Of a stretch of 64,000 bases of DNA, positions 28,281 through 36,470 are shown piece by piece. This stretch comes from Palleronia sp. LCG004 (GTDB taxonomy: Bacteria; Pseudomonadota; Alphaproteobacteria; Rhodobacterales; Rhodobacteraceae): the NCBI RefSeq assembly GCF_032931615.1, contig NZ_CP136760.1, positions 347,170 to 411,169 on the forward strand. The letters run 5' to 3'. Position 1 is the first letter of the stretch. Each line of letters opens with the position of its first letter. The notes under the pieces were generated by a model. The model searched no databases. It worked only from the letters and a program-made list of their open reading frames with translations, and was not told the DNA's origin. Both the position numbers and the translations under genes were made by a program.

Positions 28281-29321
28281 ATGGCGAATCTCAGCGATGT
28301 TGCGAAGAAGGCAGGCGTTTCGGTCGCGACCGTTTCGCGTTTCCTGAACGGCTCGCTCTCGCTTCCCGAGGCGCGGGCGCAGCAGATCCGCGATGCCGTG
28401 GCCGAGCTTCGCTACGTACCCAATCCCCACGCCCGGCGGCTGTCGCGCGGACGCTCCGACGCGGTGGGCCTCGTCGTTCCCGACATCGCGGGTCCGTTCT
28501 TCTCCCATCTCGTCGCCGCGATCGAGGAGGAGGCCGACCGGCTCGATCTGGGGCTCGTCCTGCACGCCACCCTGAACCGCCCCGCGCGCGAGATGCGCTA
28601 TCTCGACGGGCTCAGGATGCGTCACCTCGACGGGATGATCTTCGTGACGAACCGCGCCGCGGACGACACGCTCCTCGACGCGGTAAGTTCCTGCCGCAAT
28701 CTCGTTTTGCTCGACGAGGACGTGCCCGGCGCGCGGGTTCCCAAGGTCTTCTGCGACAACGAGGCGGGCGGACGCATGGCCGGCGCACATCTGGCCGCGA
28801 TGGGTCACCGGTCGGTCCTCTTCGTCGGCGGCATCGAGGAGATGATCTCGGGCAGGCGACGGCTCCGCGGGTTCGAGCAGGCGATGGCCGAAGGGTCCGA
28901 CGGCCCCGTCCGCATCGACCGGGTCCGCGGCACCTACACGCCCGAGACGGGCCGCGAGGCCGGACGCCGGTTCCTGCGGATGGACCCCCGCCCCACGGCG
29001 ATCTTCGCGTCGTCGGACGAGATCCTGATCGGACTGATCGAGGTGCTGCGCGATGCGCTGGTCTCGATCCCCGGCGACGTCTCGATCCTGGGTTTCGACG
29101 ATGTCGGGCCCCTCCACCTCTTTTCTCCGCCCGTCACCGCGATCCGCCAGCCGGTCCGCGATCTGGGGCGAAGCGCTCTCGGGATGCTGCTCGAGACGCT
29201 GAAGGACGACACGGGCGAAACGGCTTCGACAGAAAAGCTGCTTCCCGTGACCCTGGTCGAGCGGGCCTCCGTCGCCCCGCCGGCCGGAAACGCCAAGCGA
29301 CGCTCAACAGGAAGGACATGA
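28281..29321 (+). CDS. LacI/GalR family regulator
   Basis: A 346-residue regulator. The N-terminal HTH and hinge helix are clear (LSDVAKKAGVSVATVSRFLNG, then PNPHARRLSRGRS), followed by the periplasmic-binding-like effector domain (AVGLVVPDIAGPFFSHL, SILGFDDVGP). The 18 codons of open frame upstream overlap the operator and are excluded. The gene is followed after 1 bp by a sugar-type binding protein gene, so the effector is probably the transported glycoside or its product. Confidence 0.92.
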   Translation: MANLSDVAKKAGVSVATVSRFLNGSLSLPEARAQQIRDAVAELRYVPNPHARRLSRGRSDAVGLVVPDIAGPFFSHLVAAIEEEADRLDLGLVLHATLNRPAREMRYLDGLRMRHLDGMIFVTNRAADDTLLDAVSSCRNLVLLDEDVPGARVPKVFCDNEAGGRMAGAHLAAMGHRSVLFVGGIEEMISGRRRLRGFEQAMAEGSDGPVRIDRVRGTYTPETGREAGRRFLRMDPRPTAIFASSDEILIGLIEVLRDALVSIPGDVSILGFDDVGPLHLFSPPVTAIRQPVRDLGRSALGMLLETLKDDTGETASTEKLLPVTLVERASVAPPAGNAKRRSTGRT

Positions 29322-29322
29322 C

Positions 29323-30258
29323 ATGACCATCAAGGGAACGGCCAGCCGGATGGCCCTCGCGCTCGCAGGCGCGACGGCCCTCACCGCAAGCGCGGCTTTC
29401 GCGCAGGAGGACGGCAAGACCTTCGCGCTCGTGCAGATCAACCAGCAGGCGCTCTTCTTCAACGAGATGAACCGCGGGGCCGAGCAGGCCGCCGAGGAGC
29501 TCGGCGCGGAACTGGTGATCTTCAACGCCAACAACGAGGCGTTCCAGCAGAACTCCGCGATCGAGACCTACATCACGCAGGGCGTCGACGGGATCGCCGT
29601 CGTGGCGATCGACGTGAACGGCATCATGCCCGCCGTCGAGCAGGCGGATGCCGCGGGCATTCCCGTGGTGGCCATCGACGCGATCCTGCCCGACGGGCCG
29701 CAGGCCGCGCAGATCGGCGTCGACAACGCCCAGGCCGGCGCGGACCTCGCCGCCCATATCGGCGAGACGATGGATGGCGGAGAGATGTCGCTCGGCGTGG
29801 TCGGCGCGCTCAACTCATATATCCAGAACGTGCGCCGCGACGGCTTCGTCGAGAACCTGCCCGACGGCGTGACCGTCGTGAACACCGTCGACGGCCAGAA
29901 CATCCAGGACGTGGCGCTGAACGCGTCCGAGAACCTGCTGACGGCCAATCCGGGCATGAACGCGATCTACGGCACCGGCGAGCCCGCGCTGATGGGCGCC
30001 ATCGCCGCCGTCACCTCGCAGGGGCGCACCGGCGACGTGTCGATCTACGGCTGGGACCTGACCGAACAGGCCATCGCCGGGATCGACGAAGGCTATGTCG
30101 AGGCGGTGATCCAGCAGGATCCGGCCGAGATGGGTGCCGCGGCGATCCGCGCGCTCGCCACCCTGGCCGATGGCGGCGAGGTGGAGGCCGAGATCTCGGT
30201 CCCCGTGACGATCGTCACGCAGGACAATGTCGACGAGTTCCGGTCCCTCTTCGAATGA
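29323..30258 (+). CDS. Sugar ABC transporter binding protein (ribose/fructose type)
   Basis: A 311-residue periplasmic protein with a signal peptide of about 27 residues ending SAAFAQ. The Peripla_BP_4 pattern is present: ALFFNEMNRGAEQAAEELG, then YITQGVDGIAVVAID, IGVDNAQAG and YGWDLTEQAIAGIDEGYVEA. GGAAGG precedes the ATG. It supplies the ligand to the single-NBD transporter encoded downstream; the ligand is likely a pentose, ketose or glycoside. Confidence 0.92.
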   Translation: MTIKGTASRMALALAGATALTASAAFAQEDGKTFALVQINQQALFFNEMNRGAEQAAEELGAELVIFNANNEAFQQNSAIETYITQGVDGIAVVAIDVNGIMPAVEQADAAGIPVVAIDAILPDGPQAAQIGVDNAQAGADLAAHIGETMDGGEMSLGVVGALNSYIQNVRRDGFVENLPDGVTVVNTVDGQNIQDVALNASENLLTANPGMNAIYGTGEPALMGAIAAVTSQGRTGDVSIYGWDLTEQAIAGIDEGYVEAVIQQDPAEMGAAAIRALATLADGGEVEAEISVPVTIVTQDNVDEFRSLFE

Positions 30259-31046
30259 CGGCGACCGACACGGATATCCGCACCGCGTCGGAGGGGAGAG
30301 ATCTCCCCTCCGACGGAAAGCCGCTGATGTCCCTCAGGGGCATCAGCAAGACCTTCGGATCGCATCAGGCGCTGCGCGGCGTCGATCTCGACATCTTCGC
30401 GGGCGAATGCGTGGGCCTCATCGGCGACAACGCCGCCGGGAAAAGCACTCTGTCGAAGATCATCGCCGGAACGCATGTTCCCGATGGCGGGCAGATCAGG
30501 CTGCGCGACGAGCAGGTCAGCTTCCAGTCCCCCGCCGATGCACGGGCCCGTCATATCGAGATGGTCTATCAGGACCTGAGCCTCTGCGATCATATCGACG
30601 TCGTGGGCAACCTGTTCCTCGGGCGCGAGATGAAGAAGGGGCCCTTCCTCGATCAGGAGCGGATGATCGAACGCGCCGAGGAGATGCTCGCCCGGCTCGA
30701 AATCCGCATCCCGCGCCTGACCGCCAAGGTCGAGAAGCTCTCGGGCGGACAGCGGCAGGCCATCGCCATCGCCCGCGCGGCAAGCTTCGAGCCCGACATC
30801 CTCATCATGGACGAGCCGACTTCCGCGCTCGCCGTGGCCGAGGTGGAGGCGGTGCTCGAACTCATCAACCGGGTGAAGGCGCGCGGCGTCGGCGTGATCC
30901 TCGTAACCCACCGGATGCAGGACCTCTTCCGCGTCTGCGACCGGATCGCGGTCATGTACGAGGGCACCAAGGTCGCCGAGCGCCGCACCTCCGAGACCAA
31001 TCTCGAGGAACTGGTCGACCTCATCGTCGGAAAGGGAGGTCACTGA
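30255..31046 (+). CDS. Sugar ABC transporter ATPase, single-domain FrcA type
   Basis: A 263-residue ATPase with one nucleotide-binding domain, unlike the double RbsA type. Walker A is GDNAAGKST, signature LSGGQRQA, Walker B region LIMDEPTSALAV and H-loop LVTHRMQD. The first 24 residues before MSLRGISKTFG are unusual and possibly disordered. Its ATG overlaps the binding-protein stop. It presumably works as a homodimer under the permease. Confidence 0.92.
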   Translation: MTATDTDIRTASEGRDLPSDGKPLMSLRGISKTFGSHQALRGVDLDIFAGECVGLIGDNAAGKSTLSKIIAGTHVPDGGQIRLRDEQVSFQSPADARARHIEMVYQDLSLCDHIDVVGNLFLGREMKKGPFLDQERMIERAEEMLARLEIRIPRLTAKVEKLSGGQRQAIAIARAASFEPDILIMDEPTSALAVAEVEAVLELINRVKARGVGVILVTHRMQDLFRVCDRIAVMYEGTKVAERRTSETNLEELVDLIVGKGGH

Positions 31047-32056
31047 TGTCCACGACCTATACCGAACGCGTCGCCGGATCGGCGTTCCGCGACTTCGTCA
31101 CCGACTACGCCCAGGTCCTGTCGATCGCGACGTTCTTCATCGTCTGCCTTGTCTTCTTCGGGGCCATGTCGGACGTGTTCCTGAGCACGGCGAACCTTCT
31201 CAACATCGTCCGGCAGGCCGCGCCGATCCTCGTCGTGGCCGTCGCGATGACGCTGGTCATCACGACCGCGGGGATCGACCTGTCGGTCGGCAGCCAGGTC
31301 GCCTTCGTCAACGCGCTGACCGCGATCACGATCGCCGCGGGCGTGCCGTGGCCCATCGCGATCCTCCTGATGCTCGCCGTCGGCGCGGTGATCGGGGGGG
31401 TGCAGGGCTGGTTCGTGGCCTATCAGGGGATCCCCGCCTTCATCGTGACGCTCGCGGGCCTCTCGATCTACCGCGGTGCGGCGCTCCTCCTGACCGAGGG
31501 GTATTCGATCCCGATCCAGGGCGCGGACGGGTTCCTCTGGCTCGGGCGCGGCACGCTTCTCGGCATTCCGGTGCCCGCCATCATCGCGATCCTCGTCGTG
31601 ATCCTGGGCTTCGTCGTGATGTGGCGCACGCCCTACGGACGGCAGATCATCGCCTGCGGATCGAACCTCGAGGCCGCGCGGCGCGTCGGCATGCCCGCCC
31701 GCCGGGTCGTCAACTCCGTCTATGTCCTGGCCGGCGTGGCGAGCGCGCTGGCGGCACTTCTGCTCGCGGCGCGCCTCGGGTCGGGCTCCTCCAACGCGGC
31801 GCAGGGGTTCGAGCTTCAGGTCATCGCGGGCGTGGTCCTGGGCGGCACCTCCCTCATGGGGGGCAAGACTTCTATGATCGGGACCGTGCTCGGCACGCTG
31901 ACCATCGCGGTGATCGGAAACGGGCTGATCCTGATGCATGTCTCTCCCTTCTTCACGCAGATCGTGACCGGCATCATCATCCTGCTCGCCATCTGGATGA
32001 ACACCCGGCTCTTCACCGGATCGTGGAAGATCCGGAAGGGGGCGCCGAATGTCTGA
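31046..32056 (+). CDS. Sugar ABC transporter permease, FrcC/RbsC type
   Basis: A 336-residue membrane protein starting at a TGATG overlap. Eight or more helices are visible and the BPD_transp_2 motifs VITTAGIDLSVGSQVAF, GWFVAYQGIPAFIVTLAG and VLGGTSLMGGKTSMIGTVLG are present. It is expected to dimerise. The stop overlaps the start of the phosphotriesterase-like gene by 8 bp, tying transport to that enzyme. Confidence 0.92.
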   Translation: MSTTYTERVAGSAFRDFVTDYAQVLSIATFFIVCLVFFGAMSDVFLSTANLLNIVRQAAPILVVAVAMTLVITTAGIDLSVGSQVAFVNALTAITIAAGVPWPIAILLMLAVGAVIGGVQGWFVAYQGIPAFIVTLAGLSIYRGAALLLTEGYSIPIQGADGFLWLGRGTLLGIPVPAIIAILVVILGFVVMWRTPYGRQIIACGSNLEAARRVGMPARRVVNSVYVLAGVASALAALLLAARLGSGSSNAAQGFELQVIAGVVLGGTSLMGGKTSMIGTVLGTLTIAVIGNGLILMHVSPFFTQIVTGIIILLAIWMNTRLFTGSWKIRKGAPNV

Positions 32057-33134
32057 ACTCTCCAGCGCGCATACGAACTCGGGCCTCGTCATGACGGTCG
32101 ACGGCCCCATCGCCTCCTCCGAGATGGGGGTGACGCTCATGCACGAGCATCTGCAGAACGATTGCAGCTGCTGGTGGAACCCGCCCCGGACCGAGGATCG
32201 CCGGCATCTGGCCGACGGCCCCGTCCGGATCGAGATCCTGTCGGAGCTGCGGCAGGACCCGTTCGTGAACCGCCACAACATCGCGCTCGACGACCTCGAC
32301 CTCGCGGTCGAGGAGCTCGAGGAGTTCGTGCGGCTCGGCGGGCAAACAATCGTCGATCCGACCTGCCGCGGCATCGGACGCGACCCCGCGAAGCTGCGCG
32401 AGATCTCGGCCCGGACGGGCCTCCAGATCGTCATGGGGGCGGGCTACTACCTCGCCTCGTCGATGCCCGACGCGGTCGAGGGCAAGTCCGCCGACGACAT
32501 CGCCGACGAGATCGTCGAGGAGGCGCTGACGGGCGTCGATGGCACGGATGCGAAGATCGGCCTCATCGGCGAGATCGGCGTGTCGGGCGACTTTCTCGAG
32601 ATCGAGGAGCGGTCGCTCGTGGGGGCCGCGCGGGCGCAGGTCCGCACGGGCCTGCCGCTGATGGTCCATCTTCCGGGCTGGTTCCGCCACGCCCACAAGG
32701 TCCTCGACATCGTGGAGCGCGAAGGGGCCGATCTCCGCCAGACGGTGCTTTGCCACATGAACCCGTCATTCGACGACGTGGCGTATCAGACCGAATTGGC
32801 CGAACGGGGTGCCTTCCTCGAATTCGACATGATCGGGATGGACTTCTTCTATGCCGATCAGGGGGTGCAATCCCCCTCCGACGACCAGGTGGCCCGCGCG
32901 ATCGTCGGGCTTGCCGACGCGGGCCATCTCGACCGGCTGCTCCTGTCGCAGGACGTGTTCATCAAGATGATGCTCACCCGCTACGGCGGCAACGGCTACG
33001 CGTTCGTCCTGCGTCATTTCCTGCCGCGGCTCGCGCGCCACGGAATGCCGGCCGAGACCGCGATGAGCATGCTCACCCACAACGCACGCAGTGTGTTCGA
33101 CACCGAAAATACCCTGAAAGGATCCCCCGCATGA
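32049..33134 (+). CDS. Phosphotriesterase-family metal-dependent hydrolase
   Basis: A 361-residue amidohydrolase-superfamily protein without a signal peptide. Metal-site residues are visible: H32 and H34 in MHEHLQ, a bridging Glu in IGEIGVSG where true phosphotriesterases have a carboxylated Lys, His in MVHLPGW, His in LCHMN, and Asp in LLSQDVF. The Glu-type bridge is known in E. coli Php and some lactonases. It could hydrolyse a sugar lactone or a phosphoester of the imported compound. True organophosphate hydrolysis is not implied. Confidence 0.88.
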   Translation: MSELSSAHTNSGLVMTVDGPIASSEMGVTLMHEHLQNDCSCWWNPPRTEDRRHLADGPVRIEILSELRQDPFVNRHNIALDDLDLAVEELEEFVRLGGQTIVDPTCRGIGRDPAKLREISARTGLQIVMGAGYYLASSMPDAVEGKSADDIADEIVEEALTGVDGTDAKIGLIGEIGVSGDFLEIEERSLVGAARAQVRTGLPLMVHLPGWFRHAHKVLDIVEREGADLRQTVLCHMNPSFDDVAYQTELAERGAFLEFDMIGMDFFYADQGVQSPSDDQVARAIVGLADAGHLDRLLLSQDVFIKMMLTRYGGNGYAFVLRHFLPRLARHGMPAETAMSMLTHNARSVFDTENTLKGSPA

Positions 33135-33895
33135 CGATCAAGGCTCTTCTCGTCGGAGAAAGCTGGGTCACTTCCGAAACCCACTATAAGGGGTTCGACC
33201 AGTTCGGCAGCGTTCATTTCCATCTCGGCGCGCAGCCGATGGTGGACGCGTTGAAGGATACGGAGGTCGAGCTCGACTGGATGACGGCGCACGAGGCCGC
33301 CGAGAAGTTCCCGTTCGAGCGCGAGGGCCTCGATGCCTACGACGTGCTGATCCTGTCGGATATCGGGTCCAACACCTTCCTCCTGCCGCCCGATGTCTGG
33401 CTGCGCTCCAAGCCCGTACCGAACCGCCTGAACCTCATCCGCGACTGGGTGGCCGATGGCGGCAACCTCATGATGGTGGGGGGCTATTTCAGCTTTCAGG
33501 GGATCGACGGTCGCGCACGCTGGCGCCGGACCCCGGTCGAGGATGCTCTTCCCGTCCGCTGCCTGCCCTGGGACGACCGCGTGGAGATCCCCGAAGGCGC
33601 GACGCTCCAGTCCGTGGCCTCGGACCACCCGGTGATGTCGGGCTTCCCCGCAGGCGACTGGCCGCTGCTTCTGGGCGTGAACGAGGTCGAACCGAAGGAC
33701 GACGCGACGGTCGTCGCGCGCCTGCCCGATCATCAGGGCGGCCATCCCCTCATCGTGACGGGCAGCTACGGCAAGGGCCGGAGCGCCGTCTGGACCAGCG
33801 ATCTCGGTCCGCACTGGCTGCCTCCGGCCTTCTGCGAATGGGACGGCTACCCCGTGCTCTGGCGCAACCTGATCTCCTGGCTCGTCGCCCGGTGA
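33131..33895 (+). CDS. GATase1-like (ThuA-related) protein of unknown function
   Basis: A 254-residue protein starting in an ATGA overlap. It resembles the putative glutamine amidotransferase-like family (GATase1_like): an N-terminal Rossmann-like strand KALLVGESWVT, the central DVLILSDIGSN, GGNLMMVGGYFSFQG and the C-terminal GKGRSAVWTSDLGPHW. The classical catalytic Cys-His-Glu triad of amidotransferases is not apparent, since the nucleophile-elbow position reads VGGYFS. It is likely an enzyme or binding protein of sugar metabolism rather than a glutaminase. Confidence 0.75.
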   Translation: MTIKALLVGESWVTSETHYKGFDQFGSVHFHLGAQPMVDALKDTEVELDWMTAHEAAEKFPFEREGLDAYDVLILSDIGSNTFLLPPDVWLRSKPVPNRLNLIRDWVADGGNLMMVGGYFSFQGIDGRARWRRTPVEDALPVRCLPWDDRVEIPEGATLQSVASDHPVMSGFPAGDWPLLLGVNEVEPKDDATVVARLPDHQGGHPLIVTGSYGKGRSAVWTSDLGPHWLPPAFCEWDGYPVLWRNLISWLVAR

Positions 33896-33941
33896 TCCGC
33901 CCCTCTTTCGGGCATGCCGACCATTCCGGGCGCGGCGGGAA

Positions 33942-33966
33942 CCGCGGCGCCCGGATCGGGCCGCGG
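33942..33966 (+). other. Hairpin in the only wide gap of the BtpA-TenA operon
   Basis: Arms CCGCGGC and GCCGCGG around an 11-base loop, within the 181-bp gap between the GATase1-like gene and the BtpA gene. The rest of the gap holds no recognisable gene. It may be an RNA-processing or attenuation element. Confidence 0.4.
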
Positions 33967-34076
33967 ACCGGCGATCGCCGCCACGGCCCCCACTCCGGAC
34001 ACCTCGTTGAAGGGCGCGTATCGGGTGGCGAAAGCGCGCAGATCCGACATTCCGTCTCACGCATGAAAGGCGACAG

Positions 34077-34913
34077 ATGACCGTCATATCCAGCAGATCC
34101 TCCGGTGCAATCGAGGACATCTTCGGACGCCCGAAAGCCCTGATCGGAATGATCCATTGCCCGCCCTTCCCCGGCTCGCCCCGGTATCGCGGCGCGTCGC
34201 TCGAGGAGATCTGCGATGCCTGCCTCCGGGATGCCGAGCGGCTGATCGAGAACGGGATGCACGGGCTCATCGTCGAGAATCACGGCGACATTCCCTTTTC
34301 CAAGCCCGAGGATATGGGGCCCGAAACCTCCGCCTTCCTCGCGGTCGTGACGCGGCGGATCCTCGACCGGTTCGACGTGCCGGCGGGCATCAACGTGCTG
34401 GCCAACGCCCCGATCCCGGCATTCGCCGCCGCGGCCGCGTCCGGCGCATCCTTCATCCGGGTCAACCAATGGGCCAACGCCTATGTCGCGAACGAGGGCT
34501 TCATGGAGGGGCGCGCGGCCGAGGCGATGCGATACCGCTCCGCGCTCAGGGCCGAGCATATCCGCGTCTTCGCCGATTCCCACGTCAAGCACGGCGCGCA
34601 TGCGATCACGGCCGACCGCACGATCGTGGAGCTGACCCGCGACCTCGCCTTCTTCGACGCGGATTGCGTCATCGCCACCGGCCAGAGGACCGGCAACAGC
34701 GCCACGACCGAGGAGATCACCGAGATCGCGAGCGCCACGCATCTCCCGCTGCTGGTGGGCTCCGGCGTGACCGAGGACAACGTCGTCGAGATCCTGGGCC
34801 TGACGGATGGCGTGATCGTCGCCTCGTCGCTGAAGGAGGACGGCGTCTGGTGGAACCCGGTCGAGCCCGCCCGCGTCAAGAGCTTCACCGCCCGCGCGGC
34901 GGACGCGCTGTGA
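34077..34913 (+). CDS. BtpA/SgcQ family TIM-barrel protein
   Basis: A 278-residue protein of the BtpA/SgcQ family. The family opening LIGMIHCPPFPGSPRY is intact, followed by ENHGDIPF, GINVLANAP, FIRVNQWANAYV, FADSHVKHGAH and the barrel end LLVGSGVTEDNV. AAAGG precedes the ATG. BtpA was named for photosystem I biogenesis in cyanobacteria, but bacterial SgcQ-type genes sit in sugar or nucleoside transport operons, which fits here. A role in breaking or rearranging a glycoside is inferred only. Confidence 0.87.
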   Translation: MTVISSRSSGAIEDIFGRPKALIGMIHCPPFPGSPRYRGASLEEICDACLRDAERLIENGMHGLIVENHGDIPFSKPEDMGPETSAFLAVVTRRILDRFDVPAGINVLANAPIPAFAAAAASGASFIRVNQWANAYVANEGFMEGRAAEAMRYRSALRAEHIRVFADSHVKHGAHAITADRTIVELTRDLAFFDADCVIATGQRTGNSATTEEITEIASATHLPLLVGSGVTEDNVVEILGLTDGVIVASSLKEDGVWWNPVEPARVKSFTARAADAL

Positions 34914-35557
34914 CGGAGCGTCTGTCGGATCGCTGCCTGCGCGAGAACCGGGACCGGTTCGACCGGATGGTCGATCACAGGTTCGTCCGCGATATCGAGG
35001 CCGACCGCCTGCCGCCCGAGGTCTTCGATCGCTACCTCCTCATCGAAGGCGCGTTCGTCGCGACCGCCATCTCGATCTTCGCCTTCGCAACGATCAAGGC
35101 GCAGGACATCGAGGATCGGCGCAAGTCCATCGCGGTGCAGGAGGCGCTCGCCAACGAGCAGATCCCCTATTTCGAGCAGGTTCTCCTGCGTCGCGGGATC
35201 GCCGCCGATCCCGCCGTCACCGCCGATCCGCGCGTCGTGGCCTTCGACCGCGGAATGCACGATATCGCGGCCGGGGGCACGTTCGCCGAGATCGTCGCGG
35301 CGATGTTCGGGGCCGAATGGATGTACATGACGTGGTGCAGGCGGGCCGGCGCGCATCCGAACGGGGACCCCGACATCCGCGCCTGGGTGGATCTCCATAC
35401 CGAACCCGGCTTCGTCGACGGGGCCCACTGGCTCAGGTCGCGCCTGGATATCGCGGGCACCGGGATGGACGAGGACGAGGCGGCCGCCTGCAGCCGCATC
35501 TTCGGGATGGTGCAGGATCTGGAATACGCCTTCCACGACGCCGCCTATCCCGGCTGA
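34910..35557 (+). CDS. TenA-family protein, TenA_E-like
   Basis: A 215-residue all-helical protein starting at GTG in a GTGA overlap with the BtpA gene. TenA proteins hydrolyse aminopyrimidines from thiamin breakdown. The active-site Cys of TenA_C (in the CPW segment) is absent; the region reads FGAEWMYMTW. The late Glu of the TenA_E type is kept (DLEYAFHDAAYPG). It therefore resembles the TenA_E subgroup, whose substrates are less certain. Placement at the end of a sugar-ABC operon suggests it cleaves an amino-heterocycle part of the imported molecule. Confidence 0.82.
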   Translation: MTERLSDRCLRENRDRFDRMVDHRFVRDIEADRLPPEVFDRYLLIEGAFVATAISIFAFATIKAQDIEDRRKSIAVQEALANEQIPYFEQVLLRRGIAADPAVTADPRVVAFDRGMHDIAAGGTFAEIVAAMFGAEWMYMTWCRRAGAHPNGDPDIRAWVDLHTEPGFVDGAHWLRSRLDIAGTGMDEDEAAACSRIFGMVQDLEYAFHDAAYPG

Positions 35558-35558
35558 C

Positions 35559-35585
35559 CGCCGGCGCAGTCGGACCGCGCCGGCG
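35559..35585. terminator. Bidirectional terminator-like hairpin
   Basis: Perfect 9-bp arms CGCCGGCGC and GCGCCGGCG around a 9-base loop, in the 45-bp gap between the convergent TenA and glycerophosphodiesterase genes. Confidence 0.6.
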
Positions 35586-35602
35586 AAAGACGTCCAGAGC
35601 CG

Positions 35603-36415
35603 TTATCGCGACTGCAGGAATTCCTGCAGGCCAGCCAGATCGTCGGTGTTGATACGGTCCACGCCCGCATCGTCAAGTTCGGTCCAGATCGCCTCCCTTG
35701 CCGGGCCGGCTTCGTCGGGCGTCGCCCAGAACCGGACCTGCCAGCCCTTGTCGTGCGCGGTCGACACGATCTCGTCCAGTCTGGCGCGTTCCTCGTCGGG
35801 CATCTTGCCCTCGCCGGTCCAGTCGAAATGGTTCGTCCAGTTGTCGCTCAGCAGCGGCATGAAGGATGCGGGCGTGTCGGATTCGAGATCGTCCATGCGC
35901 CCGTCATAGCCCGCATGGCGGACGTCCTGATCCATCATCATCTCGCGCGGCCGGTTGCCCGAGATCACGGCCGTCACCGCGCCGGGTTCCATGCTCCCGT
36001 CCCGGTAGGTGGTCAGCATGTCGGAATAGCCCTCGAGGACCGACGAAAGGACCTCGTAGGTCTCGGCCCCGTCCGACTTGATGTCGATCAGCAGCATCGC
36101 CGGTCGATCCATCTCGGCGGAATAGACCTTTCCGTCATTCTCCTCGACGCGTTTGCGCAACGGATCGAGATAGAGGCTCTGCAAGGTGCGTCCCTCCTCG
36201 ATCTCGTCCTCGTCATGGGCGACGAGCAGTTCACCGCCGACGAGCCAGATATCTGCCTCGAATCCGGTGAACCCGTGCGCGAGCGCATCGAGCAGCGGCC
36301 TCTCGTGTTCGTAATCGTTGTGGGCATGCGCCTTTGCCAGCGGCATCACGTCGTCTGCGGCCATCGCAGATGTCGCCGTCAACATCATCGCGGCGGCGGT
36401 CATCGTCTTCAGCAT
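35603..36415 (-). CDS. Secreted phosphatidylinositol-PLC/glycerophosphodiesterase-like protein
   Basis: A 270-residue protein with a signal peptide (MLKTMTAAAMMLTATSAMAA). The mature start AKAHAHNDYEHERPLLDAL, then GFEADIWLVGGELLVAHD and LLIDIKSDG, follow the GDPD/PI-PLC barrel pattern with paired His, Glu and Asp at the first strands. GGGAG precedes the ATG. It is periplasmic or secreted. As the last gene of the AfuABC-like operon it could release a phosphorylated polyol from a glycerophosphodiester outside the inner membrane. Confidence 0.85.
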   Translation of the reverse strand: MLKTMTAAAMMLTATSAMAADDVMPLAKAHAHNDYEHERPLLDALAHGFTGFEADIWLVGGELLVAHDEDEIEEGRTLQSLYLDPLRKRVEENDGKVYSAEMDRPAMLLIDIKSDGAETYEVLSSVLEGYSDMLTTYRDGSMEPGAVTAVISGNRPREMMMDQDVRHAGYDGRMDDLESDTPASFMPLLSDNWTNHFDWTGEGKMPDEERARLDEIVSTAHDKGWQVRFWATPDEAGPAREAIWTELDDAGVDRINTDDLAGLQEFLQSR

Positions 36416-36470
36416 GTCATTCTCCCGATCTGACTCAAATTGACGGGTGATGCGAGATAGGGAAGGAGTT

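Noticed and set aside
33847..34050. A 67-residue reverse frame in the gap before the BtpA gene (MSDLRAFATRYAPFNEV...)
   Set aside because: It overlaps the end of the GATase1-like gene, has no ribosome site that I can see and no family resemblance; possibly a remnant but not supportable.
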